This document shows, in pieces, positions 1 through 11,502 of a stretch of DNA of 64,000 bases. The DNA comes from Candidatus Nitrosopelagicus sp. (GTDB taxonomy: Archaea > Thermoproteota > Nitrososphaeria > Nitrososphaerales > Nitrosopumilaceae): contig JAOMBO010000001.1 in assembly GCA_028344575.1 (NCBI GenBank), forward strand, positions 62,001-126,000, written 5' to 3'. The translations under genes were made by a program, and so were the position numbers. The notes under the pieces were generated by a model. That model saw nothing but the letters and a program-made list of their open reading frames with translations. It was not told where the DNA came from and searched no databases. How positions within the stretch are numbered: the first letter of the stretch is position 1; every line of letters starts with the position of its first letter.

Positions 1-538
1 TGTGTCCGGAAGGTCGCCCATACAATAATTCTAGGAACCAACTTTCATGTTCTATTTCTTCCATGAGTATGTCTTTTGCAATATCATATGTGGAAGGATC
101 TTTTCCATGAGTCATTTTACAAACCTTGTCCCAATTTACAATTGCACCTTGTTCAGCTTTGAGGCATTTTTCCAGAATTGCGTTTATGTCAGTAGGGTTT
201 TTCGGTAATTGTAAAAATTCACATCCAGACATTTTGATAAATGCTTGTGCATCATTTGGTAAACTTCCACCTAACTGAAAAATTCTCTCAATACAAGATT
301 CAAAGTGACTTAGATCTTCAAGACGTGCATCTTCAATAATTCCCTTAATTCCTTCACCTTCCATGCCAGTAGCATGCATTCTTAAATTTGTGAAATAATA
401 ATATGCGGTGAATTCAACAGACGCGTTAGTTATTAGCTGTTTTACTAGTTTATCAACATCTAGTCCATTTTTTTTAAGAACTTCAACACCAACAACTTTC
501 GGTTTTTTTATCACAGAAGATTTTTTTGATGTTGCCAT
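1..538 (-). CDS. Dps-like ferritin (DPSL), C-terminus cut by window edge
   Basis: The protein reads leftward from ATG at 538 and runs off the window, so about 179 residues are visible. After a Lys-rich tail of about 14 residues it shows ferritin-type helices: EFTAYYYF around residue 42, [10 protein letters not shown] around 72-80, AEQGAIVNW, and EEIEHESWF near the cut end. The Glu and His residues fit a di-iron ferroxidase site. Dps-like ferritins in archaea oxidize Fe(II) with peroxide and store the iron, protecting DNA. A box A-like sequence lies about 25 bp upstream, suggesting a leaderless mRNA. It is divergent from the TFB gene. The family call is from motifs; bacterioferritin-like is the alternative. 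Confidence 0.8.
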   Translation of the reverse strand, partial: MATSKKSSVIKKPKVVGVEVLKKNGLDVDKLVKQLITNASVEFTAYYYFTNLRMHATGMEGEGIKGIIEDARLEDLSHFESCIERIFQLGGSLPNDAQAFIKMSGCEFLQLPKNPTDINAILEKCLKAEQGAIVNWDKVCKMTHGKDPSTYDIAKDILMEEIEHESWFLELLYGRPSGH

Positions 539-677
539 GCTGTGATTGTTTTCAGGTATGAATAAAGAGTTTCGCTGGTTAGACTAAGAATATAGAATGA
601 TTTCATGAATAAAGACATACAATTAACCAGTAGATTAGTTGTGAAGCCATATTAACTTCAAAATGGCATTAGAATAG

Positions 678-1580
678 TTGAAATCATCTAACGAACAAAG
701 ATGTCCTTCTTGTAACAAAACTACACTGATCACTGATGATAATTCAGGAGAGATTGTTTGTAAGACATGCGGGATTGTTTTATCAGAGGGAAGTGAAGCG
801 AGTGGACCAGAATGGAGATCATTTGCAAACGACGGGGTGGATAAAAGTAGAACAGGAACAGGAACGTCAATTACAATGCATGATATGGGACTATCCACCG
901 TTATTGGTGCAGTCAATAAAGACGCAACAGGAAAACCACTTTCATCAGCAATGAAACAATCATTTGACAGAATTAGAACATGGGATAGTAGATCACAAGC
1001 TCATTCATCTGTAGATAAAAATTTGAGACAAGCACTAAGCGAGATGGATAAACTTAAGGATAAATTATCATTAACGGATGCAGTTATTGAGAAAGCTGCA
1101 TACATTTACCGAAAAGCAATTGATAAGAAATTAGTCAAAGGCCGTTCAATTCAAGGACTAGTTGCAGCATGTGTTTATGCTGCATGTAGAGATACAGAGA
1201 CGCCTAGAACATTGGACAACGTTGCAGACGGTATAAACATTAGACGAAAAGATGTAGCAAGATGTTACAGATTGGTATTTAGAGAATTAGACCTGAAAGT
1301 TCCAGTTGCAGATCCAATTAACGGAATTCCAAGAATAGCAAGTATTGCAGGATTAGGAGAGAAAACAAAAAGAAAGGCAGTTGAAATTCTAAGAAAAGCA
1401 AAAAAAATTGGAGTTGTTGCAGGAAAAGATCCAACCGGATTGGCAGCTGCGGCATTGTATCTTGCATGCATAACAGAAGGGGGAAATAAAACTCAAAAAG
1501 AAATTTCAGAAGCATCAGGTGTTACAGAAGTAACAATTCGTAACAGATGTGCAGGTCTTAAGATGTTTTTAGAAAAGTAA
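678..1580 (+). CDS. tfb: Transcription initiation factor IIB (TFB)
   Basis: This 300-residue archaeal TFB bridges the TBP-box A complex and RNA polymerase. The N-terminal zinc ribbon is visible (C9-x2-C12 and C28-x2-C31), followed by the linker/B-finger region and two cyclin-like repeats (about residues 105-195 and 200-300) containing VKGRSIQGLVAACVYAACR and PTGLAAAALYLAC. The length is normal. The TTG start is preferred: the nearby ATG at 663 reaches a stop after four codons, and an AT-rich box around 649-656 sits at leaderless distance from 678. Thaumarchaea usually carry several TFB paralogues, so which one this is cannot be told here. Confidence 0.95.
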   Translation: MKSSNEQRCPSCNKTTLITDDNSGEIVCKTCGIVLSEGSEASGPEWRSFANDGVDKSRTGTGTSITMHDMGLSTVIGAVNKDATGKPLSSAMKQSFDRIRTWDSRSQAHSSVDKNLRQALSEMDKLKDKLSLTDAVIEKAAYIYRKAIDKKLVKGRSIQGLVAACVYAACRDTETPRTLDNVADGINIRRKDVARCYRLVFRELDLKVPVADPINGIPRIASIAGLGEKTKRKAVEILRKAKKIGVVAGKDPTGLAAAALYLACITEGGNKTQKEISEASGVTEVTIRNRCAGLKMFLEK

Positions 1581-1582
1581 AA

Positions 1583-2140
1583 TTAACCAAAATCGTCCAA
1601 AGGATCTTTTTCACGTCTACGCATTATAGAAAATATTCCAAGAGTCATACCTAGCTGATACATAACATATAGAATTATTTGAAAAGTACTTGGAACATAG
1701 TCTGTAAATCTACCTAACATTGCAATAATAAAGACAATTACACTTATTGTGAAAATGAAATAACGGGATATACTATTCAATTCTGCAAATCTAAACAGCA
1801 GTATCAAAGTAATAGAAATGAATATTCCAGTTACGGCAATAATTCCTGCATTTAATCCAAGTACATCAATAAGCAAAAGAAATGCCGATTCAGGAGTTTC
1901 AGGGATTACAAACTCAGTGAATTCAACTTTTGATGGTTCTGCAAATTTTGAAATATTTCCGGCAGCATTGATTGAAAATAAAATTAAAATGATTATCGAT
2001 ACACCTTTTGCGTATTTTTTTAATTTTGGAAACTTCCTTCGTATACCACGAGCAAGAATCGCACCTTGTAAAAGACCAATTCCAAAAACAACAGCAAATG
2101 TATAGTAATAATATTCTTCAGCTAGTTGTAGTATTTCCAA
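1583..2140 (-). CDS. Multi-pass membrane protein of unknown function
   Basis: The 185-residue protein is strongly hydrophobic, with about five predicted membrane segments (near residues 13-30, 43-58, 85-110, 130-148 and 155-172) and a charged C-terminal tail (RRREKDPLDDFG). I recognise no family motif. It is convergent with tfb with a gap of two bases, and nothing nearby suggests a function. Confidence 0.6.
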   Translation of the reverse strand: MEILQLAEEYYYYTFAVVFGIGLLQGAILARGIRRKFPKLKKYAKGVSIIILILFSINAAGNISKFAEPSKVEFTEFVIPETPESAFLLLIDVLGLNAGIIAVTGIFISITLILLFRFAELNSISRYFIFTISVIVFIIAMLGRFTDYVPSTFQIILYVMYQLGMTLGIFSIMRRREKDPLDDFG

Positions 2141-2246
2141 TTCTATATTATTTCATTCACGACTATTTTAAAGTCTGAAGATTAGAATAAACAGACTAGG
2201 TACAAGAAATTGAATAGACTTTTGAACCCATGAAATAATCAATAGT

Positions 2247-2552
2247 ATGTCTGAAGATTTCAAGATAGAGACACCTTATCTTCCAGGAGAAAAAGGATGT
2301 AGAATCACATGGTTGTTTACAGACGATGAAGAAAAAACACTATATCTAAGACATGAGGATTTAATGGAAATGATTGAGATTTTAGATCACGGTACAACCG
2401 CAAAAATTGAGATGGAAGATGGTGCAAGTTCAATACTGGTAAATTCAGATTCCACAGATTTCTTTCTTGCAGGTCAAAAATCACAAAAGATTGAAACTCT
2501 TGCACTAAAAATTGCACTAAAAGAATTTATGAAAAATAATCCAAATGCATAA
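2247..2552 (+). CDS. Small conserved-looking cytoplasmic protein, unknown
   Basis: The 101-residue acidic, soluble protein has alternating strand-like and helical stretches (CRITWLFTDDEEKTLYL, GASSILVNSDSTDFFLA, KIETLALKIALKEFM). There are no membrane segments or cofactor motifs. The ATG has a weak AT-rich upstream box, so it may be leaderless. It stands alone between a membrane protein and the cold-shock gene. No function is assigned. Confidence 0.6.
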   Translation: MSEDFKIETPYLPGEKGCRITWLFTDDEEKTLYLRHEDLMEMIEILDHGTTAKIEMEDGASSILVNSDSTDFFLAGQKSQKIETLALKIALKEFMKNNPNA

Positions 2553-2867
2553 AATCAAGAGAAAGATCCATACCCAAAACTACGAGAAGCATTTACCTTG
2601 TGAATAATTATTGCAATTAGATAACATGATGTAGTGAAGGATTTTTCAAACCAATTGTAAAATCTTGTTAATACAGATTGTTTTTTTCTATATTCTATTT
2701 TCATATGCTATCATATATGGATAGATTAATAAATTGTATTTTTTTTAGGTTTTCCTAACTTTTTTTATAATAATTAGTTAGTTTTACCTAATTTATTGTA
2801 AATATTATTAGTCTTGCCTAATGAAAAAAATCAGATATAAATAGACAGCCACCTACAAAAGGACAAG
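2553..2867 (+). promoter_or_regulatory. Upstream region of the cold-shock gene, with operator-like palindromes
   Basis: This 315-base gap has no convincing ORF. Its distal part is plain AT-rich sequence. Its proximal part holds three 14-bp palindrome-like boxes at 2745-2758 (TTAGGTTTTCCTAA), 2778-2791 (TTAGTTTTACCTAA) and 2808-2821 (TTAGTCTTGCCTAA), spaced 33 and 30 bp apart. A box A (GATATAAATA, about 2834-2843) follows and is correctly placed for transcription to begin at or next to the ATG at 2868. The box spacing of about three helical turns suggests cooperative binding by a dimeric regulator. Confidence 0.7.
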
Positions 2868-3062
2868 ATGGAAACAGGAAGCGTAAAATGGTTTAACCAA
2901 ACGAAAGGCTTCGGTTTTATCGAACGTGAAAATGAAGACAAAGACTTGTTTGTCCACAAGACAGAAGTCCAAGGTCAGATTAGAGACGGCGATAAAGTTG
3001 AGTTTGAAATTGGTGAATCCGAAAAAGGCCCAGCCGCAACAAAAGTGAAAAAAGTAGACTAA
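2868..3062 (+). CDS. Cold-shock domain protein (CspA family)
   Basis: This is a 64-residue single cold-shock domain, a five-strand OB fold that binds single-stranded RNA or DNA and melts secondary structure. The RNP1-like KGFGFI and RNP2-like DLFVHK motifs are both intact, and GSVKWFN opens the domain. Length is typical of bacterial CspA. Csp proteins are patchy in archaea and are common in mesophilic and marine lineages. The mRNA looks leaderless, and the upstream region carries three TTAG...CCTAA boxes, so regulation by a DNA-binding protein is likely. A T-rich tract follows the gene. Confidence 0.95.
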   Translation: METGSVKWFNQTKGFGFIERENEDKDLFVHKTEVQGQIRDGDKVEFEIGESEKGPAATKVKKVD

Positions 3063-3117
3063 GACTAATAATTTTAAATTAATTTTCTTAACAATCTATT
3101 ATCGAGTAACTACTATC

Positions 3118-3135
3118 TTTTTTTTTTATTTTTAT
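3118..3135 (+). terminator. T-rich terminator after the cold-shock gene
   Basis: A run of ten T, then A, then five T, then ATTT lies 56 bases after the stop codon. Oligo-T tracts on the non-template strand are the usual archaeal intrinsic terminators. It also separates csp from the convergent rRNA operon. Confidence 0.55.
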
Positions 3136-3188
3136 TTAAAACGAAATGTATCATGTGTAAATTTAATTTAGAATAAAATTTGATAATG

Positions 3189-3204
3189 CCTAGTTTACAC
3201 TAGG
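3189..3204 (-). terminator. Short perfect hairpin just past the 23S rRNA
   Basis: CCTAGTTTACACTAGG forms a 6-bp stem with a 4-base loop, 21 bases outside the 23S processing stem. It may mark the 3' end of the rRNA precursor or a processing site. A poly-U tract does not follow closely, so the terminator call is tentative. Confidence 0.3.
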
Positions 3205-3224
3205 AGAATCAAAAAATGAAACGC

Positions 3225-3249
3225 CATGCATGTGTCTTTCTATGTTTGT

Positions 3250-3255
<6 letters not shown>
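3225..3255 (-). other. 23S rRNA processing stem, 3' strand (bulge-helix-bulge-like)
   Basis: CATGCATGTGTCTT at 3225-3238 is exactly complementary to 6276-6289, and 3246-3255 is exactly complementary to 6259-6268. The bases between them contain a short TGT/ACA helix flanked by 3-4-base bulges. This is the layout of the bulge-helix-bulge site cut by the archaeal splicing endonuclease to release pre-23S. Confidence 0.7.
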
Positions 3256-6250
<2,995 letters not shown>

Positions 6251-6258
6251 CGGCAATT

Positions 6259-6289
6259 ACGGCCACAATTTACACAAGACACATGCATG
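6259..6289 (-). other. 23S rRNA processing stem, 5' strand
   Basis: This is the partner of 3225-3255: a 14-bp outer helix, a small bulged segment, then a 10-bp inner helix enclosing the mature 23S. It defines the upper limit for the 23S 5' end. Confidence 0.7.
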
Positions 6290-6397
6290 ACGATCATTGC
6301 CGAACTAGTGCGGTAGTCGGCTACATCCTTCTTACATCATTTTCATGATGTAATGCATCGATGGCGATGCGAAGATTATGTGCTTCCGTAATTCTTT
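6290..6397 (-). other. 16S-23S internal transcribed spacer without tRNA
   Basis: The spacer holds two clean hairpins: TTACATCA/TGATGTAA at 6332-6353 and GCATCG/CGATGC at 6355-6370. The 3' strand of the 16S processing stem follows at 6371-6394. No tRNA-Ala is present, unlike many euryarchaeal operons and as expected for group I.1a Thaumarchaeota. Confidence 0.75.
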
Positions 6398-6398
6398 C

Positions 6399-7871
<1,473 letters not shown>

Positions 7872-8072
7872 CTATATTATTTTATTTTCAAAGTACATTT
7901 TTTGCACAACTAATTTCTTTTATTGGAATTAACGGAATGCACATAATCTTCACATCTCAGATTTGATCTTTTGATCAGATCCTCATTTTGTATGCGTAAC
8001 TGGAGGCCTCTAAATCACAAAATGGCATCTTGCCATACTTCATCAAAGGCGCCGCCAAAGCGTTACGTATGC
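7872..8072 (-). promoter_or_regulatory. rRNA operon leader with 16S processing stem
   Basis: This gap lies between the 16S 5' end and the aminotransferase gene, and I see no ORF in it. 7939-7951 (GCACATAATCTTC) is exactly complementary to 6371-6383, and the pairing continues through 7925-7937 with 6384-6395 apart from single-base bulges, closing a stem around 16S. Further out the leader is unusually GC-rich. It contains TGGCA/TGCCA at about 8024-8036 and two copies of a GTTACG/CGTAAC-type element near 7990-8000 and 8061-8071, so it probably folds. Confidence 0.65.
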
Positions 8073-8094
8073 GAAAATTTGAGTTGCTGAAGGC

Positions 8095-8102
8095 ATTATA
8101 AA
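8095..8102 (-). promoter_or_regulatory. Box A of the rRNA operon promoter
   Basis: On the minus strand the sequence GGTTTATAATG matches the archaeal TATA consensus. Its centre predicts transcription starting near 8072 and a leader of about 200 bases before 16S. Confidence 0.6.
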
Positions 8103-8177
8103 CCATTCAAAATATAGTCATGGTTGACCATTTTTGGCGATCAGTAATATAATGAAAGGAAAGAAAATAGGTAGGAT

Positions 8178-9491
8178 ATGACCAACACACAAGAAATTTA
8201 CAGGAAAAAAACCAAGGAATCATCCAAACTATTTGCAAAAGCAAAAAAAGTCCACATCAACGGTGTTCATCACAATATTAGATTTTTTGAGCCATATCCA
8301 TTTATCACAAAATCCGCAGAAGGAAAATTTCTCAAAGATGTAGACTCTAACAAATATGTAGATTATTGGATGGGGCATTGGAGTTTGATTTTAGGACATG
8401 CTCAAAAACAAGTTCAGAAAAAGGCAGCAGTGCAATTGAAAAAGGGATGGATGCATGGAACATCGAATGAAAATGCAATAATGCTTTCTGAAAAAATTTC
8501 TAAAGCTGTTCCAGTAGCAGAAAAAATTCGTTATGCGTCAACAGGTACCGAGGCTACAATGTATTCAGTAAGATTGGCTCGTGCAATGACAGGTAAAAAA
8601 ATCATTGCAAAAATTGATGGAGGGTGGCATGGTTATACAACAGATTTACTCAAAACAGTGAACTGGCCATACGATGTTTCTGAAAGTCAAGGATTGACAG
8701 ATGAAGAACACATAGTATCATTACCATTGAATAATTTGGAAGAATCATTAAAAATTTTAAAGTCAGTGAAAAAAGATTTAGCAGGAGTTTTAGTTGAGCC
8801 AGTTTTAGGAGGGGGAGGAGCAATTCCTGCAACAAAAGAATACTTGCAAGGATTACAAGAGATGGTAAAAAGAAATAACTCATTATTCATGCTAGATGAA
8901 ATTGTGACAGGATTTAGATTTAGATATGGATGTATATATCCAACTATGAAACTTGACCCAGATATTGTTACACTTGGAAAAATTGTTGGCGGAGGATTTC
9001 CAATTGGAGTGATTTGTGGAAAAGATGAGATTATGGAACATGCAAACACTTCGGTTAATTCTAAAAAAAGTAGAACCTACATTGGAGGAGGTACATTTTC
9101 TGCAAATCCATTGTCAATGATTGCAGGAGATACAACACTTCAGATTTTGAAAAATAAGAAAAATACACTTTACAAAAAATTAGATAGATTAGGAAATGAG
9201 ACAACAAAAATGTTAAAAAAGATCTTTTCTGAAGATGTTATAGTTACAGGAAAAGGCTCATTGTTCATGACACATTTTCCAAGAAATGGAATGAAGGAAA
9301 TTAACAATGCGACAGATGCAGCAAAATGTGATTCTACAAAACTATTCAATTATCATTTTGAGATGATAGCAAAAAATGGCATATTTTTCTTGCCAGGTAA
9401 ATTGGGAGCATTTTCAGATGCACACTCAATGACTGATGTTAAAGAGATGAAAAGTGCTACTGAAAGTTTTGTGACAAATTCCAAGAGATAG
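8178..9491 (+). CDS. hemL: Glutamate-1-semialdehyde 2,1-aminomutase-like class III aminotransferase
   Basis: The 437-residue PLP enzyme is predicted to convert glutamate-1-semialdehyde to 5-aminolevulinate, the tetrapyrrole precursor for heme, siroheme and cobalamin. The fold-type I landmarks are [50 protein letters not shown] (Asp for the PLP ring nitrogen) and [12 protein letters not shown] with the Schiff-base Lys. Length and the GKIVGGG block fit HemL. Sequence around the gate loop is less canonical, so a related class III aminotransferase remains possible. A box at about 8142-8150 fits a near-leaderless mRNA. The rRNA promoter fires divergently. Confidence 0.75.
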   Translation: MTNTQEIYRKKTKESSKLFAKAKKVHINGVHHNIRFFEPYPFITKSAEGKFLKDVDSNKYVDYWMGHWSLILGHAQKQVQKKAAVQLKKGWMHGTSNENAIMLSEKISKAVPVAEKIRYASTGTEATMYSVRLARAMTGKKIIAKIDGGWHGYTTDLLKTVNWPYDVSESQGLTDEEHIVSLPLNNLEESLKILKSVKKDLAGVLVEPVLGGGGAIPATKEYLQGLQEMVKRNNSLFMLDEIVTGFRFRYGCIYPTMKLDPDIVTLGKIVGGGFPIGVICGKDEIMEHANTSVNSKKSRTYIGGGTFSANPLSMIAGDTTLQILKNKKNTLYKKLDRLGNETTKMLKKIFSEDVIVTGKGSLFMTHFPRNGMKEINNATDAAKCDSTKLFNYHFEMIAKNGIFFLPGKLGAFSDAHSMTDVKEMKSATESFVTNSKR

Positions 9492-9525
9492 GGAAATTTT
9501 TTATCTCAATGATTAAAGGAGTCTT

Positions 9526-10179
9526 ATGGATAAAAAAATAGACACCAAACGTACCTGGCCCAAAGGATATGAGCCAAAGGAAGATTCAGACAAGGACCTA
9601 TCAATTAGGCTAGGATTAATGACAAATATTCTAAATAAAAAAACAGAGAAAAAGCTGAATACGGATATTTTCAAGGTTATGGCAACTCGAAGATCAACTA
9701 GAAAATTTTCCAAAAATCCTGTAGAAAAATGGAAAATTGATAAAATTTTAGCGGCTGCAGATACTGCACCAACAGCAGGTAATTTTCAGGGATTCGAAAT
9801 TTTTTACATTAGTGATAAAGAAACTAAAGAGGAATTAGTCAAAGCAGCAAACAAACAAGCCTATGTGAACACCCCATTGGTACTAGTATTTTGCATGAAT
9901 CCAACTAGAGTGAAACTGGACTTTCCTGCAAAAGTAATTATGAAATTTTCAATTCAAGATGCAACTCTTGCTGCGGCATATTCTCAATTAGCTGCATCTG
10001 CATTAGGATTAAGCAGTATTTGGATAGGCATGTTTGATGAAGAAAGAGTAAAAGAAATCATAGGAACAGAACTCAGACCTACATCATTATTGTGTATAGG
10101 ATACCCAATTAAGAAAAGACCTGCAAAACAAAGAAGACAATTAAAAGAATTAATCCACGTAGTTGAGAAAAAAGACTAG
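9526..10179 (+). CDS. Nitroreductase-family flavoprotein
   Basis: The 217-residue protein has an FMN-binding nitroreductase fold: RRSTRKFSKNPVEKWKIDKIL near residue 50 (phosphate-binding Arg/Ser), then APTAGNFQGFEIFYI, and a C-terminal LGLSSIWIGMFDEERVKEIIG / CIGYP block. Such enzymes reduce quinones, nitro compounds or flavins with NAD(P)H. The substrate cannot be inferred. There is an N-terminal extension of about 45 residues before the core. It lies 34 bp after the aminotransferase and may be co-transcribed. Confidence 0.85.
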   Translation: MDKKIDTKRTWPKGYEPKEDSDKDLSIRLGLMTNILNKKTEKKLNTDIFKVMATRRSTRKFSKNPVEKWKIDKILAAADTAPTAGNFQGFEIFYISDKETKEELVKAANKQAYVNTPLVLVFCMNPTRVKLDFPAKVIMKFSIQDATLAAAYSQLAASALGLSSIWIGMFDEERVKEIIGTELRPTSLLCIGYPIKKRPAKQRRQLKELIHVVEKKD

Positions 10180-10577
10180 TCGTCAGCAAGTGTTTTTGTG
10201 AAACCAGATGAATCATCTGAGAAAATTTTAACGACATTTTCAGCTAATTTTTCAATATCAAGACCAGGTTCAGCAGATATCAAAAGTATGTTTGTAGTAA
10301 CGGGAAATGGGAAACTGATTAAAATTACTTTATCGCGTCTTGATGCAATGTAGTTTAGCGCACCAAGTGAATATTTTAGTTCATCAGTTCTTAATGATAC
10401 GGTCAATGCAAATTTGTAAAAGTCATTTAACTTTGTTTCATCTCCTTCATATGGAGTAACACCGTCAGTGAAACCTCCAGCAATTTTTTCACCAGCATGA
10501 TTAATGATTGCTGCAAATCTAACACCATCATGATGTTGAATTTCTTTACATCTTGGATCATAGACTGAATCTTCCAT
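10176..10577 (-). CDS. DUF6659-like small protein (paralogue of 37441-37821)
   Basis: The 133-residue soluble protein resembles the product of 37441-37821. Both carry an RFA(A/S)II motif followed by a Gly-containing turn and a central strand-rich half, which suggests a roadblock/profilin-like fold. The family name is from memory of thaumarchaeal annotations and is tentative; function is unknown. It is convergent with the nitroreductase, overlapping four bases. It shares a short divergent promoter region with the 10623 element. Confidence 0.6.
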   Translation of the reverse strand: MEDSVYDPRCKEIQHHDGVRFAAIINHAGEKIAGGFTDGVTPYEGDETKLNDFYKFALTVSLRTDELKYSLGALNYIASRRDKVILISFPFPVTTNILLISAEPGLDIEKLAENVVKIFSDDSSGFTKTLADD

Positions 10578-10596
10578 AACATAGCTAAGAACTTTG

Positions 10597-10611
10597 AGTA
10601 TAATAATTATA
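10597..10611. promoter_or_regulatory. Shared AT-rich divergent promoter box
   Basis: AGTATAATAATTATA is nearly palindromic. It lies about 26 bp from the minus-strand start at 10577 and 20-25 bp from the plus-strand ATG at 10623, so it could serve both directions. Only 45 bases separate the two starts. Confidence 0.45.
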
Positions 10612-10622
10612 GTGAGGACAGA

Positions 10623-10688
10623 ATGGCATCTGCCGTTTACGCAGGAGTTAACGCGTATTGGATTTTAAGCAGAGTTGCCCCCCACTGA
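10623..10688 (+). CDS. Possible 21-residue peptide within a GC-rich, foldable island
   Basis: ATG at 10623 opens a 21-codon ORF (MASAVYAGVNAYWILSRVAPH) ending in TGA. It is rich in GCC, GCG, CCC and CAC codons, unlike the A/T-ending codons of its neighbours. The same bases can fold: GGCA 10625-10628 pairs with TGCC 10676-10679, CTGC 10630-10633 with GCAG 10669-10672, and CGTT 10634-10637 with AACG 10650-10653. It could therefore be a leaderless micropeptide or a small structured RNA. The peptide has one hydrophobic helix-like stretch. Neither reading is proven. Confidence 0.35.
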   Translation: MASAVYAGVNAYWILSRVAPH

Positions 10689-10724
10689 ATTGATTTGATC
10701 GTTTCTCTAATAAAAAGTAAAGTA

Positions 10725-10841
10725 TTACTGAACAGCGATTAATTTTTCTTTTTTGGCTTTAGCTTCTCTTCTCATTTTTGCAATTACATTTGCAAGCATT
10801 TGTTGTTGGATTGCTTCTAAATCTTCACAGACGCTACTCAT
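10725..10841 (-). CDS. 38-residue basic peptide overlapping the upstream gene
   Basis: The ORF starts at ATG 10839-10841, inside the last codons of the 123-residue gene (GATGAGTAG, where ATG overlaps the end of the reading frame and its TAG). It reads MSSVCEDLEAIQQQMLANV and then a Lys/Arg/Ala-rich helix (MRREAKAKKEKL). The overlap of eight bases is typical of translational coupling, which supports it being real. It looks like one amphipathic helix. Function is unknown. Confidence 0.5.
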   Translation of the reverse strand: MSSVCEDLEAIQQQMLANVIAKMRREAKAKKEKLIAVQ

Positions 10842-11205
10842 CTTCATCCTCATCCACGAATTGCCAGTTTTTCATTAATTGTTTTCGCAAGGTTTCAACT
10901 TGCTTTTCATCTAGAGCTTTACCTGTGTTTTTGTCGACTGGTACCACATTCATACCGGCAAGTTTGTACTCTACATCAAAAAGGGATAATTTTGATTTCT
11001 CCTGTAAAACAGGTACACCATCTGCATCGATTGCTCGGTCCACATCAAATGGTTCTTCTTCATCCATATCACGATGCATGTAACTGGATGTTACCTCACC
11101 TTTTTTTGGAGTAAATTTTTTGGCTATTTCCTTTTCAATATCTAAAGTAGTTTCATTCTCATGATAAAGACGTCTTCCAGTTTCTTCTTCGATAAACTCA
11201 GGCAT
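10834..11205 (-). CDS. Acidic small protein, unknown function
   Basis: The 123-residue, highly charged protein begins MPEFIEEETGRRLYHENE and ends in a poly-acidic tail (FVDEDEDE). No family motif is recognised and it has no membrane segment. A box A-like TTAAATAC at about 11227-11236 is spaced for a leaderless ATG at 11205. It is coupled to the 38-residue peptide downstream. Confidence 0.6.
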   Translation of the reverse strand: MPEFIEEETGRRLYHENETTLDIEKEIAKKFTPKKGEVTSSYMHRDMDEEEPFDVDRAIDADGVPVLQEKSKLSLFDVEYKLAGMNVVPVDKNTGKALDEKQVETLRKQLMKNWQFVDEDEDE

Positions 11206-11229
11206 AAATGACGTCTAACTCATGTGTAT

Positions 11230-11454
11230 TTAATTTTTGGCGTCTCTGAAAAAGAACTTGAAAAGAGCCTCTCGTCGTCCTTTTTTACTCATATTTCTTG
11301 TTAAAACACGATATATTGTATATGATAATCCAATAGATACAACGATCGTATATCCAATACAAGATGGATCTTCATAACAAGGTGTTCCAATAATTTTATT
11401 CTTTATTGCAAACATTGATGGAAGTAATATTGCATCCAGACTACAGGAATCCAT
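11230..11454 (-). CDS. Small single-pass membrane protein, unknown
   Basis: The 74-residue protein has one clear membrane segment (IGYTIVVSIGLSYTIYRVL, about residues 33-51), followed by a basic tail (RNMSKKGRREALFKFFFRDAKN) that should be cytoplasmic. Cys residues at 4, 26 and 32 precede the membrane span. A box near 11477-11482 fits a leaderless start. It is not obviously co-transcribed with its neighbours. Confidence 0.5.
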   Translation of the reverse strand: MDSCSLDAILLPSMFAIKNKIIGTPCYEDPSCIGYTIVVSIGLSYTIYRVLTRNMSKKGRREALFKFFFRDAKN

Positions 11455-11502
11455 GTTCTATATTGTTTTTAGGATTAAAAAATCTGGCGCTAATTTTTAG
11501 AA

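Noticed and set aside
3189..3204. CCTAGTTTACACTAGG as a fourth csp-like operator
   Set aside because: Half-site order is reversed (CCTAG...CTAGG) and it lies at the rRNA 3' flank; a processing or termination hairpin is more likely.
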